Origin: Caballeronia arvi
Lineage (GTDB): Bacteria > Pseudomonadota > Gammaproteobacteria > Burkholderiales > Burkholderiaceae
Assembly: GCF_001544695.2 (NCBI RefSeq)
Contig: NZ_FCOM02000009.1
Location: forward strand, 1-64,000
Reading direction: 5' to 3'
DNA length: 64,000 nucleotides
This document shows, piece after piece, positions 43,724-52,577 of the stretch. The position numbers were made by a program, and so were the translations under genes. A model generated the notes under the pieces. The model was not told the origin of the DNA and did no database searches. It saw only the letters and a program-made list of their open reading frames with translations. Positions within the stretch are counted from its first letter, which is position 1; the number at the start of each line of letters is the position of its first letter.

Positions 43724-46027
43724 ATGAACAGCTTTGATCTGTCGAGCGCCGAAGCCGCGACTCCCGAACAGCAATTCCAGCAGGATCTCGTCGTCATTCT
43801 GGAAGCTGCGCAACAGCACCGGCAAAACGGCGAATTCAGCGACGCCGAAAATCTCTATCAAACGATCCTGGAAGCGGTGCCCGGACAGCCGGACACGAGC
43901 TTTCATCTCGGGACGCTGTACATCGAGACGAAAAGGCCGTCCGCAGCATTGCCGCATTTCGAAAGCTGCATCGGATCGATGCCGCAGAACAGTCAGTACT
44001 GGTTCGCCTATGTCAACGCGCTGATCGAGGACAAACAGGACAAGGCGGCGTGGATTGCCTTTGAAATCGGTCAGAAACACGGGTTGAACGGGCCGCTGGC
44101 CGAGCATCTGATTCAACGGATGACGGGGGCGCCCGTGCTCACGCTTTCGCGTGTCGCGCAGCCGGCGCCGACAGCGGTCGCCGAATCGAAGTCGAAAAAG
44201 GCGGGCATGAAGGGCGTCCGCCGTCCGTCGTCGCAGGATATCAATCGCTTTACGCAGTCCTTCAACAAGGGCAATTTCAAGGATGCGGTCAAGATCGCGC
44301 AGATGCTGACGCAGCGTTACGCGCTCGACGGATCGAGCTGGCGTTGTCTCGGGGTTGCGCTCAATCGCGATGGCCGACACGCCGAGTCTGTCGCACCGCT
44401 GAGAAAATCCGTCGAACTGATTCCCGAGGATATTCAAACTCGCGTATTGCTCGCCGATACGCTCGTCGTGTTGCATCAACACGCTGCGGCGGAAGCCGAA
44501 TGCCGCTCCATCATCGAACACAAACCCGATGTTGCCGAGGCGCACCGTCTTCTGGGCATCGCGCTGTCGGGAACGGGCAAATTCGAAGATGCCGCCGCCG
44601 CTTGCCGCCGGGCCATCGAGCTGGCGCCTTCTTCGCCCGCGACGCACGGAACGCTTGGCATGTTGATGCTCGAAGCAGGCAGAATGTCCGAAGCCGCCGA
44701 GTGTCTACGCAATGCGGTTGAACTGAATCCCGATGACGTCGCGTCTCACAGCAATCTGTTGTTCAGCCTGGTTCATCGAATCGATATCGATCAGAAGACG
44801 CTGTTCATGGAGCATCGCAAATTCGCGGAGCGCCATGAGGCATCGATCCAGCGAGTGCAACTGAACCCGGACATCGATCGATCGACGGACCGCAAATTGC
44901 GCATCGGTTTCGTTTCGGGCGACCTCTTTCATCACGCGGTCACGTCTTATGTGCTTCCCGTGTTGAAGAGCCTGGCCGACGATCCGAGTCTCGAGATCTA
45001 CGTTTATCAGAATCACACCGTCGAGGATGCGCATACCGAGCGTCTCCAGAGCTGTGCTTCGCAGTGGCGCCGCGTGGCGAGAATGTCCGATGATCGGCTC
45101 GCGAGCACGATTCAGGCGGATGACATCGACATACTGGTCGATCTGTCGGGGCATACGGGCCGCAATCGACTGCTTACGTTCATGCGGAAACCCGCGCCCG
45201 TACAGGTGAGCTGGATCGGTTATCCGGCAACGACCGGGCTCTCGGCAATGGACTATTATTTTGCCGACCGCTTCTGTGCGCCGTTCGAACTTGCGTCCGA
45301 GCAATTCATCGAAGCGCTCGTGCATCTTCCTGCGATCGCGCCTTTCATCGCACCGGAGGCGTGTCCGCCGGTCAATATCCTGCCCGCGCTGCACAACGGC
45401 TACGTGACCTTTGGCAGCTTCAACCGGATCAATAAGGTGCGCCCGGAAGTCATCGCGCTTTGGGCGAAAATCATGCACGCCGTGCCGTCATCGAAAATGC
45501 TGGTCGGCGCCATTCGCAGAGAAGGCGATCGAAGCGATGAGGCGCACTACGCGGAGCAATTCGCGAAGGAAGGCATTTCGCGCGACAGGCTGATGTTCGT
45601 TCCGCGGTCGGCGACGGCCGTCTATTTGCAGCAGCATCATCAGGTCGACATCTGTCTGGACGCGTTTCCGTTTTCCGCGTCGACCACGACGCTCAACGCG
45701 CTGTGGATGGGTGTGCCGACGCTGACGATGGCCGGCAATTCCCTCGTTAGCCGTGGCGCGACGACCTGGCTTTCGCACGTCGGTCTCGAATCCTTCGTCA
45801 CGAAGAGCCAGGACGATTTCGTGCAGTCTGCACTGTCGATCGTAAGCGATCTGCCTGCGCTGAACGAGCTGCGCCTTGGACTTCGCGAGCGTTGCATTCA
45901 GTCAGCGGCGTTTCAGCCGGATGTCGTCGCGAATGGCGTCGCACGCGCCTTCAGGACGATGTGGCAACGGTGGAGCGAAGGACTTCCCGTCGCGAATATC
46001 GATGTCTCGCATCCGCCCGGCGCGTGA
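43724..46027 (+). CDS. TPR and O-GlcNAc-transferase-like glycosyltransferase (SPINDLY type)
   Basis: A 767-residue protein. Residues about 20-370 are tetratricopeptide repeats, broken by a low-complexity linker near 150-170. The rest is a GT41 catalytic region: LRIGFVSGDLFHHAVTSYV has the histidine, DILVDLSGHTGRNRL, QVSWIGYPATTGLSAMDYY, VTFGSFNRINKVRPE and CLDAFPFSASTTTLNALWMG all align with O-GlcNAc transferase. Such proteins transfer sugars to Ser or Thr; next to fliC it is a strong candidate flagellin glycosyltransferase. Two GATAA boxes (near 43603 and 43614) precede the gene, but no matching -35 for sigma-28 is present. Confidence 0.85.
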   Translation: MNSFDLSSAEAATPEQQFQQDLVVILEAAQQHRQNGEFSDAENLYQTILEAVPGQPDTSFHLGTLYIETKRPSAALPHFESCIGSMPQNSQYWFAYVNALIEDKQDKAAWIAFEIGQKHGLNGPLAEHLIQRMTGAPVLTLSRVAQPAPTAVAESKSKKAGMKGVRRPSSQDINRFTQSFNKGNFKDAVKIAQMLTQRYALDGSSWRCLGVALNRDGRHAESVAPLRKSVELIPEDIQTRVLLADTLVVLHQHAAAEAECRSIIEHKPDVAEAHRLLGIALSGTGKFEDAAAACRRAIELAPSSPATHGTLGMLMLEAGRMSEAAECLRNAVELNPDDVASHSNLLFSLVHRIDIDQKTLFMEHRKFAERHEASIQRVQLNPDIDRSTDRKLRIGFVSGDLFHHAVTSYVLPVLKSLADDPSLEIYVYQNHTVEDAHTERLQSCASQWRRVARMSDDRLASTIQADDIDILVDLSGHTGRNRLLTFMRKPAPVQVSWIGYPATTGLSAMDYYFADRFCAPFELASEQFIEALVHLPAIAPFIAPEACPPVNILPALHNGYVTFGSFNRINKVRPEVIALWAKIMHAVPSSKMLVGAIRREGDRSDEAHYAEQFAKEGISRDRLMFVPRSATAVYLQQHHQVDICLDAFPFSASTTTLNALWMGVPTLTMAGNSLVSRGATTWLSHVGLESFVTKSQDDFVQSALSIVSDLPALNELRLGLRERCIQSAAFQPDVVANGVARAFRTMWQRWSEGLPVANIDVSHPPGA

Positions 46028-46050
46028 TGAGAAGCGACTGTTGATTGATC

Positions 46051-46086
46051 AAAAAAAGGCCGTTCTCGTTGTAGAGAGAACGGCCT
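46051..46086 (-). terminator. Rho-independent terminator
   Basis: AGGCCGTTCTC (46057-46067) pairs with GAGAACGGCCT (46076-46086) and is followed on the minus strand by seven T. It ends the sugar-modification operon and may also stop the converging glycosyltransferase transcript. Confidence 0.85.
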
Positions 46087-46149
46087 GATTCATTGCATCC
46101 GATCTTTGCGACGACGCGTGACCGGATGAAAGCAAGTCACTGTTGCCGA

Positions 46150-46929
46150 CTAATCCTGTCCGCGCTGATAGAAACGCTGTTCGACCGGCACGTAAAACTC
46201 TTCGAGCGATTCGGGCACGCGGGCGTTGAAACCTAAAACCTGACGCGTCCACGAATTGCACGTGTGGATGTTGGCATAACCGAACAGCCGCGCGTAGTCG
46301 AGTTGGGGTTTGAAGAAGGGGCTCGTGAAGGTGAGCGTCAACGCCCGTCGCGGCAGATGAGTCACATTGCGTCCGGTGGCGTGCCACAGACGCGAATCGA
46401 ACATCAGAACCGAACCTCGCGGGCCGATGGCGCGCGACGATTCCTTGTAGAACAGTTCATCGTCAGGTGTCTGCTGCAGGTTTTGCGAGTGCGACAGAAG
46501 ATGCGTTGCGCCGTTATCCACCGTGAAGTCGTCGAGCATCACGAGGATATTGAGCATGAAGCGGCGGTTATCCGAACCGAAGCGGATGTCGCGGTGAACC
46601 TGATGCACATACGAGCGGGAATCGTGCTCGTTGATCACGCCGCCGTACGAATTGAGGATGAAGTTTCCGCCGAAATATTGCTTGAGTATCGGCTCGACAA
46701 CGGACAACTCGTCGAGCAGATCGATATAGCATTCATCGTCCATCAACAGGTGATGCAATGTTCCGGTGGTGTTATCGAGAACGCCGTTGCGCTGCCTGAT
46801 CTGATTGCGCTTTTCGAGCGATGAAGGCAGTGCCGCAACGAGCGAATCGATCAAATCTGCGCGAACGATGTTCGGCAGGACGGCCCAGCCTTGCGCGGCA
46901 AGAGCAGTGTCTACGTCAATGATATTCAT
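46150..46929 (-). CDS. Phytanoyl-CoA dioxygenase (PhyH) family protein
   Basis: A 259-residue Fe(II)/2-oxoglutarate dioxygenase. The metal motif is visible: H112-x-D114 (VHRDIR) and H183 with R187 for 2-oxoglutarate (LWHATGRN). The fold region between them includes GATHLLSHSQN. It is the last gene of the operon, three bases after the GNAT stop. It could hydroxylate an acyl chain or sugar in the flagellin glycan, an inference from context. Confidence 0.82.
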   Translation of the reverse strand: MNIIDVDTALAAQGWAVLPNIVRADLIDSLVAALPSSLEKRNQIRQRNGVLDNTTGTLHHLLMDDECYIDLLDELSVVEPILKQYFGGNFILNSYGGVINEHDSRSYVHQVHRDIRFGSDNRRFMLNILVMLDDFTVDNGATHLLSHSQNLQQTPDDELFYKESSRAIGPRGSVLMFDSRLWHATGRNVTHLPRRALTLTFTSPFFKPQLDYARLFGYANIHTCNSWTRQVLGFNARVPESLEEFYVPVEQRFYQRGQD

Positions 46930-46932
46930 TGT

Positions 46933-47484
46933 TTATGCGCCATCAGGCGGAGAAGACGGCTCGCTGAACTCGGTGGATAGCAGAGCCATGCAAACGACAT
47001 TGAGATACCGGCCGTCTTTGAAAACGGCCTGCCTGTGAAGACCTTCGGCGCGGAAACCCAGCTTTTCATAGAGCGAGATGGCGCGAGCATTGCCTTCCAG
47101 CACGTTCAAAGCGATGCGATGCAGATTGAGATCGACGAACGCATGCGCGAGTGTCGATCGTGCAGCGGCTTCGCCGAATCCTCGGCCGCGCGCGGATTCC
47201 GCGCCTATTTGAATCGAGAATTCGGCGCTTCTGTTGAGCCAGTCGATGCCAAGCAGATAGGTCACACCGATCAACTCTCTCGAACTCTTTAGGCAGACGG
47301 CGAGCCGCACGTTATTGACGCGCGAGCCGAGGTAACCGTCGAACCATTTGTCGTCGATTTCACGGCCGACATAGCGGAAGTTTCCGCCTAAGAGACTTAC
47401 CAGAGACCGGTCGGCGCGCCATGCATTGATGGTGGAAAGGTCGCCGCGTTCCAGTTCGCGCAGGAAGATATCGTCTTTGATCAT
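46933..47484 (-). CDS. GNAT-family N-acetyltransferase
   Basis: A 183-residue acetyltransferase of RimJ/RimL shape. The acyl-CoA loop region is visible as ESARGRGFGEAAARSTL, followed by NLHRIALNVLEGNARAISLYEKLGF, the family signature. In this operon the substrate is probably the 4-amino group of a dideoxy sugar made by the DegT aminotransferase. ATGA overlaps the upstream gene. Confidence 0.85.
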   Translation of the reverse strand: MIKDDIFLRELERGDLSTINAWRADRSLVSLLGGNFRYVGREIDDKWFDGYLGSRVNNVRLAVCLKSSRELIGVTYLLGIDWLNRSAEFSIQIGAESARGRGFGEAAARSTLAHAFVDLNLHRIALNVLEGNARAISLYEKLGFRAEGLHRQAVFKDGRYLNVVCMALLSTEFSEPSSPPDGA

Positions 47485-48461
47485 GTAAGCCGCTCCAATA
47501 CGCTTTGCACGATCGGTTCAAGATCGCCCGTGGTCAGCCTTTGATCGCAAGGAAGGAACAGCGCGGATGCAGGAATGGTGCGCTCGAATTCGGGCGCATC
47601 CTTCGATTCCGCAACGTCGGGCCAATACGTGGGCGTGTAGATGCGCTGTTGCCGCAATTCTTCGCGCAATCCTGCCGGTGCGTCGAAAAGGGGATAGCAA
47701 AGGGGAACGGCATTATCGCGATCGAAGTGAATCGCAAAGCGATTGTGCCGTTGCAGCCTTTCGTGGAGGTAAATGAAATTCTCGACTCGCCGCGCCCGCA
47801 CTGCATCGTAATCAATGGACGCGAGGATGCGCTGCGTCAGGTCCGACATTCGCAGCGGTTCCTGATGCTTGAGACTTTCTTCGGCGGCTGCATATGCGGC
47901 GTAACCCGCTTCGGCATCGTCCGCGATTCGGCGCAGAAGGTGCGCGCAGCGTTGTATCGATGTCTGATCGCTCGCGTCGGGCATGTCGATGTGCTTGCGC
48001 GTCACGAGATAGCCGCCGTCCGGCACACCGACGAATTTGCGCGGCGAGTAAATCGTCGCAAGGCAATCGCGAGGCTGCGCGAACAACGCCTGCGCATTGT
48101 CGATCACGACACTGTCGCGCGGAAAACGGTCGAGTACGTCGTCGACCTGACGATCGCAAAGCCCGAAATAGTTCACATAGACGAGCCATTCGTCTTGCTG
48201 AAGTTCGACGGACTGCGGACGCATTTGCCGGTCGATCGCGTAGCGCTTCACCGGTATGCGCGCCATGTGTAGCGGCTCCAGCATCGCGTCGCAAATGTAC
48301 CAGGGCATCCATACGGCCTTCGGACGCAGCGAACGCACAAGCGCAAGAAAAGCTGCCCGCGATGACTGGAAGCGAAGCGCATCGTCATGCAGGAAAGATC
48401 TGGCGCGCGGCAGTTCCAGTTCGAAATATCCGCCGACCGCGCGCGGCATGACGGCGCTCAT
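47481..48461 (-). CDS. Diverged DegT-like PLP protein
   Basis: A 326-residue protein with a compact DegT/DnrJ/EryC1-type pattern. The PLP aspartate region reads VVIDNAQALFAQ (D121), and the Schiff-base lysine would be K142 in IYSPRKFVGVPDGG. Length is shorter than the usual 370-390 and the N-terminal part is poorly conserved, so it may be a degenerate or partner aminotransferase. It overlaps WbqC upstream and GNAT downstream by ATGA. Function is tentative. Confidence 0.7.
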   Translation of the reverse strand: MSAVMPRAVGGYFELELPRARSFLHDDALRFQSSRAAFLALVRSLRPKAVWMPWYICDAMLEPLHMARIPVKRYAIDRQMRPQSVELQQDEWLVYVNYFGLCDRQVDDVLDRFPRDSVVIDNAQALFAQPRDCLATIYSPRKFVGVPDGGYLVTRKHIDMPDASDQTSIQRCAHLLRRIADDAEAGYAAYAAAEESLKHQEPLRMSDLTQRILASIDYDAVRARRVENFIYLHERLQRHNRFAIHFDRDNAVPLCYPLFDAPAGLREELRQQRIYTPTYWPDVAESKDAPEFERTIPASALFLPCDQRLTTGDLEPIVQSVLERLT

Positions 48462-49156
48462 GAACCGGACCCTACTGAAAGCATTTCCCTGACGCGGTCT
48501 TTGCTATTGAACATGAGTACATCGAGAATGGACAAGCCAGGCTGGAACGCATGATCGAACTGTGGATACGCGCTCAGATTCGGTTCGACGAACGCCAGTT
48601 CGACACCGTTCGAGCGGAACGTCTTATCGTCGTAAAGGTCGCGGCCGCCGGGAAGATTCACATAGATCCGGGCGCGTTCTTTCGCGCAAATATCCAGAAC
48701 CCGATTCACGCCCTTGAGTTCCGAATTCCCGAATTGCGTCGAGCTGGCGACGAACTCCGTAGCGATATCGAGGTATTTGCACACATCCACGACAGTCTGC
48801 GAAGCAAGCGTCGAAATCTGCGCAACCGGCGCAGACAAACACTGCTCGATCAGTTGGCTGACGGCTGCGTAGTGCGGCGCTTTGGCGTACGCGTGCCGAA
48901 TCGATTCGAGCATCTTGCGCAGCCAGATATCCCGCGGCTGTATCTGAATGTCCCTGATTTTCAGAGACGGACTCGCGCCCGACAAAGGCACCGTCACATA
49001 GCGGTTCCCATCGTCGGCAAGTACGCGATTCCGGTTGATCCAGCCGTTCTTGATGAAATTGACGTCGTCGTAGAACACGAAGCGATCGACATCGGCAACG
49101 AGCTGAAAATAGCCGATGTACGGGAAAAAATAAGGCTGCATGATAGCCAGCCTCAT
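48458..49156 (-). CDS. WbqC-family protein
   Basis: A 232-residue WbqC-like protein. The N-terminal MRLAIMQPYFFPYIGYFQL is the hallmark, then DVNFIKNGWINRNR. WbqC proteins appear in polysaccharide and glycan-modification loci and probably act as amide- or peptide-forming accessory enzymes; the chemistry is not established. The start at 49156 has AAGGAA upstream, and only two bases separate it from the DegT stop. Confidence 0.83.
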   Translation of the reverse strand: MRLAIMQPYFFPYIGYFQLVADVDRFVFYDDVNFIKNGWINRNRVLADDGNRYVTVPLSGASPSLKIRDIQIQPRDIWLRKMLESIRHAYAKAPHYAAVSQLIEQCLSAPVAQISTLASQTVVDVCKYLDIATEFVASSTQFGNSELKGVNRVLDICAKERARIYVNLPGGRDLYDDKTFRSNGVELAFVEPNLSAYPQFDHAFQPGLSILDVLMFNSKDRVREMLSVGSGS

Positions 49157-49158
49157 GA

Positions 49159-50304
49159 TCAGCATTCCTTGATGATATCGACGATCCTGCCGATGTTGGC
49201 ATCGGAGAGTCCGGGGTAAATCGGCAGGCACAGCACGCTGGAAGACGCCTGCGTGGCCACCGGCAGATTGCCGCGATGCGCAGACGGCAGCCCGCGATAC
49301 ATCGGGAAATCCGAGATCAGCGGATAGAAATAGCGGCGAACCATGACTTCGCGGTCACGGAACTTTTGATAAAGCTCGTCGCGCGTCAGCGGGAAAGCGG
49401 AGTCGACCAGGATCGGGAAATATGAGTAGTTCGAGACCTTTTCGCCTGCGTCGCCGAGGCATTGAATGCCGGGCACGCCGCTCAGAAGTTCGCGATAACT
49501 CGCGTCGATTCTTTTGCGAGACGCGAGCGCCTCATCGATGTACCGAAGTTGCAGCAGCCCGAATGCCGCATTCACCTCGCTCATTTTTCCGTTGATGCCG
49601 GGCGCCACGACCGTGACTTCATCCACGAAGCCGAAGTTCTTGAGATGATCGATTCGCTGCTTCGTCTTTGCGTCGGGGCATACGATCGCCCCGCCTTCGA
49701 ACGTGTTGAACACCTTCGTCGCATGGAAGCTGAGCACGGCCATATCGCCGTGTTGCAACACGCTGCCGGATTCGGTCTGCACCCCGAATGCGTGGGCTGC
49801 GTCGTAGATCACCTTCAGGTTGTAGTTGTCGGCGATCTTTTGAATTGCATCGACGTCGCACGGGTGGCCATAACAATGCACGGGCATGATCGCCGTCGTC
49901 TGCGGTGTGATCGCTTCTTCGATCCGCTTCGGATCGAGATTCAACGTCTTCGGATCGATATCGACGAAAACGGGCTTGATGCCGTTCCAGAGCAATGAAT
50001 GCGCGGTCGCGACGAACGAATACGGCGTGGTGATGACTTCGCCGGTAATCCGGTGCGCCTGCAGCGCCGTGACGAGCGCGAGCGTCCCGTTCGCGAACAG
50101 CGAAAGGTGTTTCACGCCGAGGTAGTCGCAAAGCGCCTTCTCGAGCTGCTGATGAAACGGCCCGCCGTTGGTCAGCACCTTGCTCGACCAGATTTCCTCG
50201 AGATACGGAAGAAACTCGTCGAGAGGCGGAAGATGCGGCTGGGTGACGTACAGACGCTCATCGACCAGTTCGGCGACGGATTCAAAGGGAAGACTGGCGG
50301 TCAT
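49159..50304 (-). CDS. DegT/DnrJ/EryC1/StrS sugar aminotransferase
   Basis: A 381-residue PLP aminotransferase of the nucleotide-sugar type. The PLP lysine K197 sits in SFHATKVFNTFEGG and D168 in IYDAAHAFG. MPVHCYGHPCD matches VioA/FdtB-like enzymes that aminate a 4-keto-6-deoxy (or 3-keto) dTDP-sugar. The start at 50304 is the first well-conserved Met. It opens the five-gene overlapping operon and is likely to make the amino sugar for the flagellin glycan. Confidence 0.88.
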   Translation of the reverse strand: MTASLPFESVAELVDERLYVTQPHLPPLDEFLPYLEEIWSSKVLTNGGPFHQQLEKALCDYLGVKHLSLFANGTLALVTALQAHRITGEVITTPYSFVATAHSLLWNGIKPVFVDIDPKTLNLDPKRIEEAITPQTTAIMPVHCYGHPCDVDAIQKIADNYNLKVIYDAAHAFGVQTESGSVLQHGDMAVLSFHATKVFNTFEGGAIVCPDAKTKQRIDHLKNFGFVDEVTVVAPGINGKMSEVNAAFGLLQLRYIDEALASRKRIDASYRELLSGVPGIQCLGDAGEKVSNYSYFPILVDSAFPLTRDELYQKFRDREVMVRRYFYPLISDFPMYRGLPSAHRGNLPVATQASSSVLCLPIYPGLSDANIGRIVDIIKEC

Positions 50305-50511
50305 GGTAGGGGTCTCACGCTTCTGCAAGTGAAGAGAATTATGAGATGCGCCGCGCATGTTCGATGCGGCGATGTGGCGCCCAAATACCCGCCAATTCCC
50401 GGCTTGCGATGCGATGCGCGAAGGCTGCCTGGAAAGGGCTGCGCGTTGGGTCGACGATGGGAACGGAAGCGGTACGAGAAGCGTCCGCAGCGGTGGAGAA
50501 GTGAGAAAGAA

Positions 50512-50533
50512 AGCGGGCCGGAGCCGGCCCGCT
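50512..50533 (-). terminator. Rho-independent terminator of fliD-fliT
   Basis: AGCGGGCC (50512-50519) pairs with GGCCCGCT (50526-50533), and the minus strand continues with TTTCTTTCTC. It lies just after the fliT stop and separates flagellar genes from the glycan operon. Confidence 0.8.
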
Positions 50534-50543
50534 CGGGCACGGA

Positions 50544-50843
50544 TTAGAACCGCGCAGCCTGCTGATATCGTCCGGCGGCCTGAGCCTGATCCATCGCGCG
50601 CCGATACCCGGTTCCGAGAAGCGCCTGCGCGGCTTCCGCGCGGCCCATCATCGATTCGATGCTCGCCTGAATCCGGCGGATGACGACGAGCGCCTCTTCA
50701 GACTGCTCCTTCTCGATGGCCATCACGAGCGCCGTGCGCGCTTGCGTGAGCTCGGCCGCCTTCACCCAGTCTTGCGCGCTGGCCGCCGCTTCCAACGCTT
50801 CCGTGAGCGCCCAGGCGCGCTGAATGATTTCATGCTGTTCCAT
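50544..50843 (-). CDS. fliT: Flagellar chaperone FliT-like protein
   Basis: A 99-residue, mostly helical protein directly after fliD. FliT binds the cap protein FliD and inhibits FlhDC in enterics. Composition (Ala, Gln, Glu-rich helices, EALEAAASAQDWVKAAEL) and position fit. GGAG precedes its ATG. Sequence conservation of FliT is low, so the name rests mainly on context. Confidence 0.75.
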   Translation of the reverse strand: MEQHEIIQRAWALTEALEAAASAQDWVKAAELTQARTALVMAIEKEQSEEALVVIRRIQASIESMMGRAEAAQALLGTGYRRAMDQAQAAGRYQQAARF

Positions 50844-50855
50844 GAGTCCTTCTCC

Positions 50856-52394
50856 TTACGACTTGTTGGTGGCCAGCGCACCCGCGCTGTTGGTGCCGCC
50901 GAAGAGTGCGGTCAGATAGCTCGCCTGCGTCGCCATTTGCGACATCAGCGTGTTGAGCGCCGTGAACTGATCGTTGTACTGCGTCGTCAATTGCTGCGTG
51001 TACGTAGTCAGCGTCGCCTGCTGATTGGCGATATCCGAGAGATCCTTGTTGAGCGCCGTCGTGCGGGCATCGATGAGACCGCCCGTCGCGAGGAACGACG
51101 TCAGGCTATTGTTCAGTTGCGCGGCGACGCCGTCGGTCGTGTTGAACAGCGATGCCACCGCGCCGGAATTGCTGGTGAGCGCATCGGTGAGCGCGTCTTC
51201 GTCGGTTTTCAGCGTGCCGTCCGGTTGCAGCGCAATGCCGATCGATGCGAGATTCACCTTGCTCGCGCCGCTGCCGATCCCTCTGCTGATCGTGCTCGAG
51301 ATCGTGTTCTTGATCGTGTTCATCATCGAGTCGCCGAGCAGCGCGCCTTGCGAACTGGCCGTCGCATCGAACGACGTGAGCGATGCCGCTGTGCTGATGA
51401 AATTGTTGTACGCCGTGACGAACGCATCGATGGTCGTCTTCTGGCCGCTCACGTCCTGACCGATCGTCAGCGTTTGCGTGGTGCCGACCGAATCCGACGT
51501 GAGCGTCATGTCGATGCCGGTAATCGAGCCCTTGATCGTATTCGATGCGCTCGACACCGCCGTGCCCGCTACCGTCAGATGCGCGTCCACGCCCGTGGTC
51601 GCCTGCGTCCAGCCATTCGCGCCGTCGATGATCGTGTGTTCCGGCACTTCGATGGTTTTGGTCGAGTCGTTCGGATCGACATCCGTCGTCGTGGTCGACG
51701 ACGTGACCGCGAGCTTCGTGATGGGCGACCCGATCGAGCTCGCGTCCGGCGTGACAGCGACATTGATGGCGTTGTCGAGTCCCGTCGACGCGGAGCGCAG
51801 CACGAGGTGCGCGCCGTCCGTGCCGGTGACGATGGTCGCCGTGACGCCCGGATTGTCGGACGCCGAATTGATCGCGGTCGCGATGCCCGAGAGCGTGTTG
51901 TTGGTGTCGTCGAGCGTGATCGTGCTCGACTTGTCGCCGACCTTGATGGTCATCGATCCGGTGCCGAGCTTGTCGGTCGTCGAAAAGACGCCGGACGTCA
52001 GCGATTGCGCCGATGCGACGTTTGTCACGTTGACCGCATAGCTGCCCGCGACGGCGCCCTTGCCCGCGGTGGCGCTGAGGCCCTTGCCGTTCGTGGTCGC
52101 GGTGAAGGCCGACAGCGTCGTGCCGTCGGCGAGATTCGAGAGCGAACTCTGCAGCAGCGAGAGCACGGACTTGAGCGAGCCGACCGCCGTGAGCTGCGTG
52201 TTGTCGGCGGTCTTCTTGTTGTTGAGCGCGTCGGTCTGTCCCGCGACCTTTGCGTTGACGAGCGCGGTGACGAGCGAGTTCACGTCCACCGTCGAATTCG
52301 TCGAGCCGCTGATGATCGACTGTGCTGCCTGTTGTACGGCGCTGGTCGGATCGACAGTGGTGCCCGATGTGGAGGTCGTGGCTACGGTGGTCAT
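50856..52394 (-). CDS. fliD: Flagellar filament cap protein FliD
   Basis: A 512-residue hook-associated protein that caps the filament and assists flagellin folding. The N-terminal domain is Thr/Ser-rich (ISGSTNSTVDVNSLVTALVN), and the C-terminal coiled region contains LDNIANQQATLTTYTQQLTT-like sequence, typical of FliD D0/D1. It begins after CGGAGCACAC. It is cotranscribed with fliT. Confidence 0.93.
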   Translation of the reverse strand: MTTVATTSTSGTTVDPTSAVQQAAQSIISGSTNSTVDVNSLVTALVNAKVAGQTDALNNKKTADNTQLTAVGSLKSVLSLLQSSLSNLADGTTLSAFTATTNGKGLSATAGKGAVAGSYAVNVTNVASAQSLTSGVFSTTDKLGTGSMTIKVGDKSSTITLDDTNNTLSGIATAINSASDNPGVTATIVTGTDGAHLVLRSASTGLDNAINVAVTPDASSIGSPITKLAVTSSTTTTDVDPNDSTKTIEVPEHTIIDGANGWTQATTGVDAHLTVAGTAVSSASNTIKGSITGIDMTLTSDSVGTTQTLTIGQDVSGQKTTIDAFVTAYNNFISTAASLTSFDATASSQGALLGDSMMNTIKNTISSTISRGIGSGASKVNLASIGIALQPDGTLKTDEDALTDALTSNSGAVASLFNTTDGVAAQLNNSLTSFLATGGLIDARTTALNKDLSDIANQQATLTTYTQQLTTQYNDQFTALNTLMSQMATQASYLTALFGGTNSAGALATNKS

Positions 52395-52465
52395 GTGTGC
52401 TCCGTTCGTTTCGTCTGGCGATCGTCAGAAAATGGGCGGAAACGCTGAGTTTTCCGCAAACGCGA

Positions 52466-52557
52466 ACCGGGAGACGAGCTCCCGGTGCGCTGACATGCTT
52501 TCTTGCTGTGATGCTTCGAGATGACCGGCGCGCATGAAGCTGAACGTGCGTGCCGGT
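52466..52557 (-). terminator. Hairpins downstream of fliC
   Basis: A stem of 11 pairs with one G-U lies at 52524-52534 and 52547-52557, 21 bp after the flagellin stop. A second stem, ACCGGGAG (52466-52473) with CTCCCGGT (52479-52486), follows. Together they could terminate most fliC transcripts while allowing some read-through into fliD. Confidence 0.6.
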
Positions 52558-52577
52558 TACCGCGTCGGCGATGTTGC

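Noticed and set aside
41692..43797. 701-codon minus-strand open frame across the riboswitch and exchanger
   Set aside because: The part over the binding-protein gene is out of frame, and the remainder is antisense to a clear membrane protein gene. Composition is not protein-like.
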